Assembly (NCBI RefSeq): GCF_013149295.1
Contig: NZ_JABGCB010000001.1
Coordinates: 62,001-126,000, forward strand
Length of the DNA stretch: 64,000 bases
Direction of reading: 5' to 3'
Origin: Novosphingobium sp. SG751A
GTDB lineage: Bacteria > Pseudomonadota > Alphaproteobacteria > Sphingomonadales > Sphingomonadaceae
Positions within the stretch are counted from its first letter, which is position 1; the number at the start of each line of letters is the position of its first letter. The notes under the pieces are model-generated. The model had not been told where the DNA came from and searched no databases. It worked only from the letters and a program-made list of their open reading frames with translations. Position numbers and translations under genes: made by a program. Below, piece by piece: positions 56,951-64,000 of this stretch.

Positions 56951-57616
56951 CTAAATTGTGTCAGGAAGCGCAAAGCAGCGGGCGAACATCATGGCCGTAT
57001 AGGCATCGCCACCCAGCGCGACATCGGGCAAGGTCGCCAGCGGCGCCTTGCCATAGATAAAGCGTTTGAGTGGCGCGGTGTTGGGGGCAGTCAGCGTGAA
57101 ATCGCCCCCCGCTCCGCCGCGCTGGACGGTCAACTGGCCGCCGCGCAATTGCAGGGAGAAACCTTCCCGCGCGATGATGATGGCGCAGGTCATGTCCATC
57201 TCCGCCGCCTTCTCCGCCACGATCAGCGCCCGCAGGGAAAGCATCAGCGCCACCGGCGAGATCGCCAGCGCCATATCCCGATCCGGCGACATCAGCGCCC
57301 ATCGACACATGGCCAGCAGCACCGGCTCGGCCGCCTGCCCCCATGGCGTGAGGCCATAGAGCCGCTCCTCCTCGTCGCGCTGGACGAGGCCCGCCGCCTC
57401 CAGCCCGTTCAATCGCTCGGTCAAAACACGGGCGCTGATCCCCGGCAGGGCAAAGCGCAGATCGGTGAACCGCCGCGCGCCCAGCATCAGTTCGCGCAGC
57501 ACCAGCCCGGCCCAGCGTTCGCCCAGCAATTCCATGCCAAACGCCGCCCCGCATGCGTCGCCATACCAGCGCCCATGGCCATCGGTCGCTCTGGAGGTTA
57601 CTTTTCCCAACTTCAT
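56951..57616 (-). CDS. HxlR-family transcriptional regulator
   Basis: A 221-residue regulator. The HxlR/MarR-like winged helix spans residues about 15-105 (MELLGERWAGLVLRELMLG, RFTDLRFALPGISARVLTERL, GLTPWGQA). A C-terminal extension of about 100 residues (AIIIAREGFSLQLRGGQL onward) resembles an SCP2-type small-ligand domain. No sensor cysteine is obvious in the helix-turn-helix region. The start is the ATG at 57616. A perfect inverted repeat, ATGGTT / AACCAT, begins at this start codon, suggesting autorepression and control of the divergent VOC-GST operon. Confidence 0.87.
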   Translation of the reverse strand: MKLGKVTSRATDGHGRWYGDACGAAFGMELLGERWAGLVLRELMLGARRFTDLRFALPGISARVLTERLNGLEAAGLVQRDEEERLYGLTPWGQAAEPVLLAMCRWALMSPDRDMALAISPVALMLSLRALIVAEKAAEMDMTCAIIIAREGFSLQLRGGQLTVQRGGAGGDFTLTAPNTAPLKRFIYGKAPLATLPDVALGGDAYTAMMFARCFALPDTI

Positions 57617-57635
57617 GGTTGTATTTTGTAACCAT
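57615..57635. promoter_or_regulatory. Inverted repeat ATGGTT-N9-AACCAT, candidate HxlR operator
   Basis: Perfect 6-bp arms at 57615-57620 and 57630-57635, with a 9-base A/T-rich spacer, lie in the divergent region between the HxlR gene and the VOC gene. The left arm contains the HxlR start codon. The location in the only divergent gap of the cluster makes it the best candidate operator. Confidence 0.5.
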
Positions 57636-57683
57636 AGTGCCACGCTCTGTCGATACGAATCGCATGAAGTCCGGGAGAGCGAC

Positions 57684-58469
57684 ATGGAAAAGCTGCTGGG
57701 AAGCTGGATCTGGTACGAGTTGATGACCAAGGACGCCGCCGGGGCCAAGACCTTTTATGAATCCGCCATAGGTTGGACCATCACGCCGGGGGCCGAGCCG
57801 CCGCTGTTCTATGGTCATATCGCGCGCGCAGATGGGCGTCAGGTCGGCGGGGTGCTGCCGCTGTCGGAGGAAATGCTGTCGCAGGGGGCGCATCCGATGT
57901 GGGTGGGCTATATCGGTGTCGACGATCTGGACGCCACGCTGGCGCAGGTGTTGGCGCGCGGCGGGCGGGCGCTGATGCCGCACATGGATATTCCAGAGGG
58001 CAGCTTTGCCATGGTCATGGACCCGTGGGGCGCCAGCTTCTATCTGATGCAGCCCAATCCGGGACCGGACGCCGCCCCTTCGGTCGCTTTTTCCGCCACC
58101 GAGGCGCAGAGCGTGGGCTGGAACGAATTGTACACCGGCGATTTCGACGCGGCGCTGGCCTTCTACACCGAGATCTTCGGCTGGGAGCCTGCCGGGTCGA
58201 TGGATATGGGCAGCTATGGCACCTATCAGTTCCTTGGCCATAATGGCGTGACCATCGGCGCGATGATGCCCAAGCCGCCCCATGTGTCGGTGGGCGGGTG
58301 GAATCACTATATCCGCGCGGCCGATTTCGACGCGGCGCATCAGGCGGCGCTCGCGGGCGGGGCCAATGTGCTGCACGGGCCGGTCGAAGTTCCGGGTGGA
58401 GACTGGATTATCAACGCGCTGGACCCGCAAGGCGCGGCTTTTGCCATTGTGGGCCAGAAACTGGTTTGA
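57684..58469 (+). CDS. VOC family protein with two glyoxalase-like domains
   Basis: A 261-residue protein made of two vicinal-oxygen-chelate domains (about 1-125 and 130-260). Each has the beta-alpha-beta-beta-beta pattern: YELMTKDAAGAKTFYESAIGW and YTGDFDAALAFYTEIFGW. Dioxygenase, glyoxalase or antibiotic-binding functions are all possible for this superfamily. The ATG at 57684 is the family-typical start, with GGGAGAG upstream. First gene of the five-gene run controlled from the HxlR divergent region. Confidence 0.9.
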   Translation: MEKLLGSWIWYELMTKDAAGAKTFYESAIGWTITPGAEPPLFYGHIARADGRQVGGVLPLSEEMLSQGAHPMWVGYIGVDDLDATLAQVLARGGRALMPHMDIPEGSFAMVMDPWGASFYLMQPNPGPDAAPSVAFSATEAQSVGWNELYTGDFDAALAFYTEIFGWEPAGSMDMGSYGTYQFLGHNGVTIGAMMPKPPHVSVGGWNHYIRAADFDAAHQAALAGGANVLHGPVEVPGGDWIINALDPQGAAFAIVGQKLV

Positions 58470-58521
58470 ACGAGGCGCCATTCGCGATATTGTTCCATCA
58501 ATGTTCTCGTGAGGATGCGCC

Positions 58522-59184
58522 ATGGCCAGCTATACGTTTTTCACCAATCCGATGTCGCGCGGCCAGATCGCGCGCTGGGCCTTGCATGAGGTCGGGGCCG
58601 ATTACGAACAGGTGATCGTCGAATATGGCGCGCCCAAACCGGCAGCGCTGCTGACGGCCAATGGCCTGGGCAAATTGCCGACGCTGGTGCATCACAGCGC
58701 GGATGGCGATTATCCGATTGCCGAGACATCGGCCATCTGCGCCTATCTGGCCGAGACAGAGAGCGGCGGGGCGCTGGCCCCCACCGCCCAGGAGCGGGCC
58801 GCCTATTACCGCTGGCTGTTCTTTGCCGCAGGGCCGCTGGAACAGGCGATCACCGCGCGATCCATGGGGTTTGAACCCAATGAACGCCAGAAGGTCAGCG
58901 TCGGCTTTGGCTGCTATGATCTGGTGGTGGACACGCTGGCGGCGCATTTGCGCGGGTCGGATTATGTGTGCGGCGCGCGCTTCACCATGGCCGATGTCTA
59001 TGTGGGCAGCCATGTTTTGTGGGGCACGATGTTCAAGACCCTGCCCGAATTGCCGGAATTTGTGGCCTATGGCGAACGCCTGACGCAGCGGGCCAGCTAT
59101 GCCGAGGCCAAGGCGATCGACCATGCGCTGATCGCGGCGGCGCAGGCGGCTGCCCAAGCGGCATCATCGGAGGCGAAGGTATGA
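58522..59184 (+). CDS. Glutathione S-transferase family protein (second of three)
   Basis: A 220-residue GST. The N-terminal thioredoxin-like part reads YTFFTNPMSRGQIARWALHEVG. The glutathione-binding block is LPTLVHHSADGDYPIAETSAICAYL, shortened here to its ends. The helical C-terminal domain includes FTMADVYVGSHVLWG. Its helix 1 carries Ser and Arg (MSRGQ), a pattern common in plant- and bacterial-type GSTs. It overlaps the next VOC gene by four bases. Confidence 0.9.
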   Translation: MASYTFFTNPMSRGQIARWALHEVGADYEQVIVEYGAPKPAALLTANGLGKLPTLVHHSADGDYPIAETSAICAYLAETESGGALAPTAQERAAYYRWLFFAAGPLEQAITARSMGFEPNERQKVSVGFGCYDLVVDTLAAHLRGSDYVCGARFTMADVYVGSHVLWGTMFKTLPELPEFVAYGERLTQRASYAEAKAIDHALIAAAQAAAQAASSEAKV

Positions 59185-59687
59185 GCCAGTGGGGCAAAAG
59201 CAAGGGCACGCTCTGTCTGTGGTATGACAAGAACGAGCATGGCGGGGCCGAGGCGGCGGCGGAATTCTATGCCGGTCTGTTTCCCGATACGGCGGTGGGC
59301 AATGTCATGCGCTCGCCCGGCGATTATCCGGGGGGCAAGGCGGGCGACGCCTTGGTGGTGGAATTCACGCTGCTGGGCTTCCCCTGCATCGGCCTGAATG
59401 GCGGCGGGCACACGCAGCATACCGACGCCTTTTCGATACAGGTGACAACCGAAACGCAGGAGGAAACCGACCGCTATTGGGATGCGCTGATTTCCGATGG
59501 CGGGCGCACGATGGCCTGCGGGTGGTGCGCGGATCGCTGGGGCGTGCGCTGGCAGATCACGCCGCGCGCGCTGATCGAGGGGATGGGCGACCCTGATCCG
59601 GCGGCGCGCGGGCGGGTGTTTGCCGCGATGCAGACGATGGTGAAAGTTGACATTGCCGCCATCGAAGCGGCGCGAAAGGGCGCATGA
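59181..59687 (+). CDS. PhnB-like VOC family protein
   Basis: A 168-residue single VOC-domain protein of the PhnB/3-demethylubiquinone-methyltransferase-like group. Blocks CLWYDKNEHGGAEAAAEFYA, GLNGGGHTQHTDAFSIQV and CGWCADRWGVRWQITPRAL are typical. No enzymatic activity is proven for this group. The start overlaps the GST stop (ATGA), and its end overlaps the next GST gene by four bases, so the three genes are translationally coupled. Confidence 0.9.
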   Translation: MSQWGKSKGTLCLWYDKNEHGGAEAAAEFYAGLFPDTAVGNVMRSPGDYPGGKAGDALVVEFTLLGFPCIGLNGGGHTQHTDAFSIQVTTETQEETDRYWDALISDGGRTMACGWCADRWGVRWQITPRALIEGMGDPDPAARGRVFAAMQTMVKVDIAAIEAARKGA

Positions 59688-60334
59688 TGCTCGAACTCTA
59701 TGGCCACCCCTTCTCGTCCTATACGTGGAAGGCGCTGATTGCGCTTTACGCCAACGAGACGCCTTTCACCTTTCGCATGCTGGATGGGCAAAACCCCGTA
59801 TTTTACGCTAAGGTGCAGGCGGCCAGCCCGATGGGCAAATTCCCCCTGCTGGTCGATGGCGAAACGCAGGTGTTCGAGGCCAGCACGATCATCGAATATC
59901 TGGCGCTGCATCATCCCGGCCCTGCCCCGCTGTTGCCCGCCGATCCCGATGCGGCGATCCGCACCCGTATGATCGACCGGGTTTTCGACAATTACGTGAT
60001 GAACGCCATGCAGGAAAGCGTCGATGAGGCGATCCGCCACGGCACAGTGTCCGAGGCGGTGCAGGCGCGGGTCGATGAACGCCTGCTGCGGACCTATCGC
60101 TGGATTGAGGACTGGCTGGAGGATTATCCGGCGGGCGATGCAATCACGCTGATCGAATGCGCTGCCGCGCCCTCGCTATTCTATGCCGATTGGGTCACGC
60201 GCATTCCTGAGGATTGCCCAAAGCTGCGCGGCTGGCGGGCACATCTGCTGGCCCTGCCGCCGGTTTCGCGCTGTGTTGAGGATGCGCGGCCTTTTCGCGC
60301 CTATTTCCCGCTGGGCGCCCCGGATCGTGATTGA
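59684..60334 (+). CDS. Glutathione S-transferase family protein (third of three)
   Basis: A 216-residue GST. The N-terminal domain starts MMLELYGHPFSSYTWKALI, with a Ser-Ser-Tyr site in the position of the catalytic Ser/Tyr. The glutathione-pocket block is GKFPLLVDGETQVFEASTII. The C-terminal helical domain is complete. It overlaps the VOC gene by 4 bp and is 14 bp ahead of the SRPBCC gene. The three GSTs of this cluster are distinct, not recent duplicates. Confidence 0.9.
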   Translation: MMLELYGHPFSSYTWKALIALYANETPFTFRMLDGQNPVFYAKVQAASPMGKFPLLVDGETQVFEASTIIEYLALHHPGPAPLLPADPDAAIRTRMIDRVFDNYVMNAMQESVDEAIRHGTVSEAVQARVDERLLRTYRWIEDWLEDYPAGDAITLIECAAAPSLFYADWVTRIPEDCPKLRGWRAHLLALPPVSRCVEDARPFRAYFPLGAPDRD

Positions 60335-60347
60335 GGAAACGCTACCC

Positions 60348-60785
60348 ATGCATGAATTGTCGATCTCCCGCTATATCGCCGCCCCCACCGCCAAGGTTTG
60401 GGATATCATGGTCAACCGCCAGAACGAATGGTGGTGTCCCGCGCCATGGCGGGCCGAGGTGGGGCATCAGGATCGCCGTCCGGGCGGGGCCTGCGAAATG
60501 ACGATGTTCGGCCCCGAGGGCGAGGTGATGCCGATGCGCGGCATCTATCTGGCATGGGACGAAGGGCGGCGCTTTGTCACCACCGATGCGGTCAATGGCG
60601 ATCTGGAGCCGTCCGGCCCGTTCATGATCGGCATCTGGCAGGTCGAGCCGGAAGGCGAAGGCACCCGCTATACCGCCAGCGCGCGCCACTGGAGCGCCGA
60701 GACAATGGCGCAGCACGAAACCATGGGCTTTACCGCCGGGTGGGGCGCCTGTGCCGACCAACTGGCGGCGCTGGCCGAAGCTTAA
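60348..60785 (+). CDS. SRPBCC/START-like domain protein (AHSA1 family)
   Basis: A 145-residue protein of the AHSA1/SRPBCC fold, a beta-barrel cavity for hydrophobic ligands. ISRYIAAPTAKVWDIMV is the usual N-terminal strand-helix unit. The mid segment GGACEMTMFGPEGEVMPMRG and the C-terminal helix GWGACADQLAAL complete the fold. It may bind the substrate or product of the neighbouring GST/VOC enzymes. Its TAA interleaves with the TAA of the convergent J-domain gene (CTTAAG). Confidence 0.88.
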   Translation: MHELSISRYIAAPTAKVWDIMVNRQNEWWCPAPWRAEVGHQDRRPGGACEMTMFGPEGEVMPMRGIYLAWDEGRRFVTTDAVNGDLEPSGPFMIGIWQVEPEGEGTRYTASARHWSAETMAQHETMGFTAGWGACADQLAALAEA

Positions 60786-61372
60786 GCAAACCCCGGCAAT
60801 TTGCGCAGCATCTGATAGGCTTCGACCACCTGTTGCAGCTTGTTTTCGTGGGCACGGTCGCCGCCGTTGCGGTCGGGGTGATAGCGGTGGAGCAGATCGG
60901 AATAACGCACCCGCAATTCGCGCCGATCCGCATCCACCCCCAGCCCCAGCGTGTCGAGCGCGCGCTTTTCCTCAGGGCTGGCAATGCGGCCATCGGGCCA
61001 TGCCATCGGGCGCATTGCCTCCTTGGCGCGGCGCGCGCGCTGGCTTATCGCATCCAGAGGATCAGCAAAATCGGCCCAACGCGGCGCCGAATCGATGCCC
61101 GCCGTGGGGCGAAAGGCGCGCGTTTCCTGTTCCCAGCCGTGGATCGGCGATTGCGCGGCCCAGATTTCCTCCGGGCTCATGCCCTCGAAATAGTCGTAAC
61201 CGGCATTGAAGGCGCGGATATGCTCAAGGCAAAACCAGCGATAATGGCCCGGCCCGTCAAAGCCCGAAGCCTTGACGCCGGGCGCGCGAAATTCGCCCGC
61301 TTCCTCGCATCCGGGCCATTCGCATGAGCGCTGCGCGTCCCTAACCCTGCCGTGAAATCTGTCCTGAACCAT
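60782..61372 (-). CDS. J-domain (DnaJ-like) protein
   Basis: A 196-residue protein with a C-terminal J domain. The HPD motif is in LLHRYHPDRNGGD (about residues 160-172), with helices before and after it. The N-terminal half (about 1-130) is not a canonical DnaJ region; it contains a Cys/His cluster (CEWPGCEEAG, FCLEH) that may bind a metal. It would act as an Hsp70 co-chaperone. The gene pattern J-domain next to bolA is common in sphingomonads. The ATG at 61372 is the only good start. Confidence 0.9.
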   Translation of the reverse strand: MVQDRFHGRVRDAQRSCEWPGCEEAGEFRAPGVKASGFDGPGHYRWFCLEHIRAFNAGYDYFEGMSPEEIWAAQSPIHGWEQETRAFRPTAGIDSAPRWADFADPLDAISQRARRAKEAMRPMAWPDGRIASPEEKRALDTLGLGVDADRRELRVRYSDLLHRYHPDRNGGDRAHENKLQQVVEAYQMLRKLPGFA

Positions 61373-61430
61373 CTTTTCCCCTTGGCGACAAATGGGCTAG
61401 GAGAAAAGGCCCCGCTTAAAGGAAACCATT

Positions 61431-61709
61431 ATGTCCGGCCCGATTGCCACGGAAATCACCCAACGCCTGAGCGCCGCTTTTGCTCCCGCGCGGCTTGATG
61501 TCATCAATGATTCGAGCAGCCATGCGGGCCATATGGGCGACGATGGCACCGGCGAATCACATTTCACCGTGGTGATCGAGAGCGCCGCCTTTACGGGCGT
61601 GAACCGCGTGATGCGGCAGCGGATGGTCAATCAGGCGCTGGGCGATATTCCGGGCCAGCGCGTCCATGCGCTGGCGATCCGTGCCTTTGCCCCGGGCGAG
61701 GCGGCGTGA
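61431..61709 (+). CDS. BolA family protein
   Basis: A 92-residue BolA-like protein. Segments LDVINDSSSHAGHMGDDG and HFTVVIESAAFTGVNRVMRQR and the C-terminal IPGQRVHALAIRAF form the class II KH-like fold. Such proteins pair with monothiol glutaredoxins in iron-sulfur sensing or transfer. No grx gene is in the window. It overlaps the next Nudix gene by 4 bp and is divergent from the J-domain gene. Confidence 0.92.
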   Translation: MSGPIATEITQRLSAAFAPARLDVINDSSSHAGHMGDDGTGESHFTVVIESAAFTGVNRVMRQRMVNQALGDIPGQRVHALAIRAFAPGEAA

Positions 61710-62149
61710 GCCAACGCCGGATTCGCCGCGCCTCGCGCATCCTTTTGCTCAATGAGACGGAGGAATTGCTGCTCTTCCGCTTCACCCCCGATGATCGCGC
61801 GCCCTTCTGGTGCGCGCCGGGCGGCGAGGCCGAGGATGGCGAGACCTATGAGGAGGCCGCCACGCGCGAACTCTATGAGGAGACCGGCATCGAGGCCGAT
61901 TGCGGGCCGGAAGTCACCCGCGTTATCAGCGATTTCGTGACCCTTGCGGGTGAACCGGTGACGGGGGATGATCGCTATTTCCTGCTGCGTGTGGCCGATC
62001 CCGCCATCGACACTTCGGGCCATACGCCGACCGAACAGGCCGTGATGCGCGAATATCGCTGGTTTGCGCGCAAAGAGATCGCCGGATGGCGCGAAACGAT
62101 CTATCCTGAGGATATGAGTGAAATGCTGGGGCGCGTTCTGGGCGCCTGA
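61706..62149 (+). CDS. Nudix hydrolase
   Basis: A 147-residue Nudix enzyme. The Nudix box runs from GGEAEDGE to RELYEETGIE. The substrate is unknown. The start is a GTG overlapping the bolA stop (GTGA), giving MSQRRIRRASRI; the coupling suggests cotranscription with bolA and the slipin gene that follows 19 bp later. Confidence 0.9.
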   Translation: MSQRRIRRASRILLLNETEELLLFRFTPDDRAPFWCAPGGEAEDGETYEEAATRELYEETGIEADCGPEVTRVISDFVTLAGEPVTGDDRYFLLRVADPAIDTSGHTPTEQAVMREYRWFARKEIAGWRETIYPEDMSEMLGRVLGA

Positions 62150-62168
62150 AACGGGAAAGGTGCCTGCG

Positions 62169-62948
62169 ATGGATTCCCTGTTCGTTATTGCCGCCTATCA
62201 CCCCATGCTCACGCTGCTGTTTATCATCGCGGCGGTGCTGGCGCTCAAAGCTTTTGGTATTAATCAGGAATTTCAACGCGCCGTGGTGTTCCGCCTCGGC
62301 CGCCTTGCCGAAACCAAGGGGCCGGGCTGGTTCTGGCTGGTCCCGGTGATCGACCGGGTGGTCAAGGTGGACCTGCGCGTCATCACCTTTGCCCTTTCCA
62401 CACAGGAAACCGTGACGCGCGATGGCGTGGCGGTGCGGGTCAATGCGGTCCTGTGGTTTCGCGCGGTCGATCCGGCGCGGGTGATCACCACGGTACTGAA
62501 TTGGCAAAGCGCGGTGGTTCAGGCGGCCGAAACCGGGATGCGCGACGCCATCGGGCAAAGCGATCTGGACCAGATGCTCAAAGACCGCGCCGCGATCAAC
62601 GCCCGGTTGCTGACTCTGCTGGAGCAGACCTGCGCGCAATGGGGCGTGGCGGTCGATGCGGTCGAGATCAAGGATCTGGACATTCCCGAACAGATGCAGC
62701 GCGCCATCGCCCGCGAGGCCGAGGCCATCCGCGAAAAGCGCGCCCGCATCATCAAGGCCGAGGGCGAGGCCGAAGCCTCGCTGCGGCTGAGCGAGGCGGC
62801 GCGGGTGATCGCGCAGGTTCCCGGCGCGCTGGAATTGCGCCGGTTGCAGACGCTGAGCGAGATCGGCGTCGAGCATAATTCGACGATCATCGCCATGTTC
62901 CCCACCGAAATCCTTGAGGCGGCCAAGGCCATCAGCCGCAAGGATTAA
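62169..62948 (+). CDS. Slipin family (SPFH/stomatin-like) protein
   Basis: A 259-residue SPFH-domain membrane protein. One N-terminal transmembrane helix (about 9-29) is followed by the SPFH domain (QEFQRAVVFRLGRLAETKGPGW, TFALSTQETVTRDGVAVRV) and a coiled-coil region rich in Ala/Glu (RARIIKAEGEAEASLRLSEAA). It probably forms a lipid-raft-like scaffold at the inner membrane. No NfeD partner gene is adjacent. The 3' end overlaps the convergent DUF2332 gene by 17 bp. Confidence 0.93.
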   Translation: MDSLFVIAAYHPMLTLLFIIAAVLALKAFGINQEFQRAVVFRLGRLAETKGPGWFWLVPVIDRVVKVDLRVITFALSTQETVTRDGVAVRVNAVLWFRAVDPARVITTVLNWQSAVVQAAETGMRDAIGQSDLDQMLKDRAAINARLLTLLEQTCAQWGVAVDAVEIKDLDIPEQMQRAIAREAEAIREKRARIIKAEGEAEASLRLSEAARVIAQVPGALELRRLQTLSEIGVEHNSTIIAMFPTEILEAAKAISRKD

Positions 62949-63996
62949 ACCACTCCACCCACGCGCCATGGGCATGGGCCGCGCCCAGCAGCACCGGTTC
63001 TTCTCCACCGGGCCAGTAACGCACGCGCAATTCATGACGGAACGTGGCGCGATTCGTTTCCAGCATCACCCATGCCAGCGGGCGCTCCGCCGCGGCCAGC
63101 GCGCCCGCAGCCTCCATCGCCGTGGTGATCCGCGCGCGGCGTTCGTCGCCCAGATATTGCCAGACGATCGAATGATACAGCACCCGGCACACGCCCGCTT
63201 CCTGTGGCGCAGCAAGGCGGCCCTCGACCCAATCGGCGGCATCGGCCTGCGTCAGGATCGGCGCCCGCTCCCGCGCCAGCGCGATCACGCCATCAAGCCG
63301 CGCCATGCGTTCATGATTTTCCGCCCAGACATAGGCCCGCAGACGCAGCGCCGCCGCCGGATCGGACAGGTCGATGGGCGCGCGGTCGCAGCCTTCGATA
63401 TGGGTGATCTCGACCTTGCCCAAGGGCGGCGGAGGCCCGCGCCATTCGGGGCGAATCAAAACCGGACTGTCGGCCGGACCAACTTGGACGCCGCCCAGAT
63501 TATAGGCATAGCGATCCATCATCGTATTGGCGCCTGCGCTGCACCCTATCTCATTCATTTCAAAGCGCGATTCCAAGCGCCCTGAGAGCCAGAGCAGCCC
63601 CGCCATAATCCCTGCCGAGCGCCCCGCCTCATTGGTCTGGGGCGGCCCGTCGAACCATGGCAAGAGCGCTGCATCGTGACGCGCCACAACCTCGGCCACA
63701 ATTGCCCCCGCATCCTCCACCTCGCCGCGATAAACCGACCCCAGCGCCGGTTCCGCGCCCGACAGCCAGAGATAATGCAGCCCGCCCGCCAGACGCAGCG
63801 GCATCGCATCCTCAAGACTTAACCCCGGCCAGTTGCGCATCCGCACCCCCACCAGAGACGGCCCCGACAGCAACCCCGCCATGCCCCGCAGCACGCGCGC
63901 AGTGATCGGCGCGCCGTTCTGATCGCAATGGCGCGCCTGCCATTCCAGAGTGTCATGGATATGGGCGATTTCCATGATCGGATTCTGTGCTGTCAT
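62932..63996 (-). CDS. DUF2332 family protein
   Basis: A 354-residue soluble protein of the DUF2332 family. Blocks EWQARHCDQNGAPITARVLRG, FEMNEIGCSAGANTMMDRY and ITHIEGCDRAPIDLSDPAAALRL are characteristic, the first shortened to its ends. The function is not established. It is complete: the ATG at 63996 lies four bases from the right edge. It is encoded against the slipin gene with a tail-to-tail overlap. Confidence 0.88.
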   Translation of the reverse strand: MTAQNPIMEIAHIHDTLEWQARHCDQNGAPITARVLRGMAGLLSGPSLVGVRMRNWPGLSLEDAMPLRLAGGLHYLWLSGAEPALGSVYRGEVEDAGAIVAEVVARHDAALLPWFDGPPQTNEAGRSAGIMAGLLWLSGRLESRFEMNEIGCSAGANTMMDRYAYNLGGVQVGPADSPVLIRPEWRGPPPPLGKVEITHIEGCDRAPIDLSDPAAALRLRAYVWAENHERMARLDGVIALARERAPILTQADAADWVEGRLAAPQEAGVCRVLYHSIVWQYLGDERRARITTAMEAAGALAAAERPLAWVMLETNRATFRHELRVRYWPGGEEPVLLGAAHAHGAWVEWFNPCG

Positions 63997-64000
63997 GGCG

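Overview
The window is 64 kb of GC-rich chromosome from an alphaproteobacterium, most likely a sphingomonad (Sphingomonadales, Novosphingobium-like). This rests on recognised gene content rather than any search: a CcrM-type GANTC methyltransferase, the ChvI-ChvG-HprK-RapZ-EIIA-HPr cluster, a three-subunit proton-translocating transhydrogenase preceded by a 41-residue aa3-oxidase subunit IV protein, aerobic cobaltochelatase genes cobS and cobT, and a split glycine dehydrogenase (gcvPA/gcvPB) behind a tandem glycine riboswitch. No rRNA, tRNA, CRISPR array, insertion sequence or prophage was seen. Coding density is very high and several genes overlap head to tail (ATGA junctions) or tail to tail.

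Layout. 0-2.5 kb: partial metallo-beta-lactamase-fold gene, secreted thioredoxin-like protein, LexA/CI-like S24 repressor with a palindromic operator, and two small unknown genes. 2.5-7.5 kb, minus strand: fsa, cobT, a secreted protein of unknown function, cysS. 7.7-11 kb: priA and ada, convergent and overlapping. 11.2-16 kb: the ATP synthase F1 operon atpHAGDC. 16-19.3 kb: HNH endonuclease, an isolated cpaF, an EamA transporter. 19.3-29 kb, minus strand: gcvT-gcvH-gcvPA-gcvPB under a glycine riboswitch, dgt, a small lipoprotein, pntB-pntAb-pntAa and the subunit IV microprotein. 29.2-34 kb: an NtrC-family response regulator with a GAFPGA loop, folP, ccrM behind a dense cluster of GANTC sites, rnhB. 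34-40.6 kb: acetyltransferase, DUF1285, CoA-type Nudix, CCA-adding enzyme, two tandem membrane-anchored retropepsins, parC. 40.7-44.6 kb: ferredoxin, two tandem cysteine-desulfurase-like genes, an alpha/beta hydrolase, a small membrane protein and a YidB-like protein. 45-49.7 kb: the ChvGI two-component system fused to a PTS-Ntr phosphorelay. 49.7-55 kb: RNA methyltransferase, rmuC, def, recR, fmt, truA. 55-64 kb: cobS, a glutathione-S-transferase/VOC/SRPBCC cluster with a divergent HxlR regulator, a J-domain protein, bolA, Nudix, slipin and a DUF2332 gene.

How the parts work together. Most of the window is housekeeping: energy (F1-ATPase, transhydrogenase), one-carbon supply (glycine cleavage, folP, fmt, def), translation and tRNA maturation (cysS, CCA enzyme, truA), replication and repair (priA, recR, rmuC, ada, rnhB, parC, dgt) and cell-cycle methylation (ccrM). 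The accessory part is the GST/VOC cluster at 56.3-60.8 kb.

The strongest second-look items are ten GANTC sites in 172 bp upstream of ccrM, a family of four intergenic palindromic elements placed just behind minus-strand stop codons with covarying arms, the GAFPGA regulator, and the GST/VOC/SRPBCC cluster.
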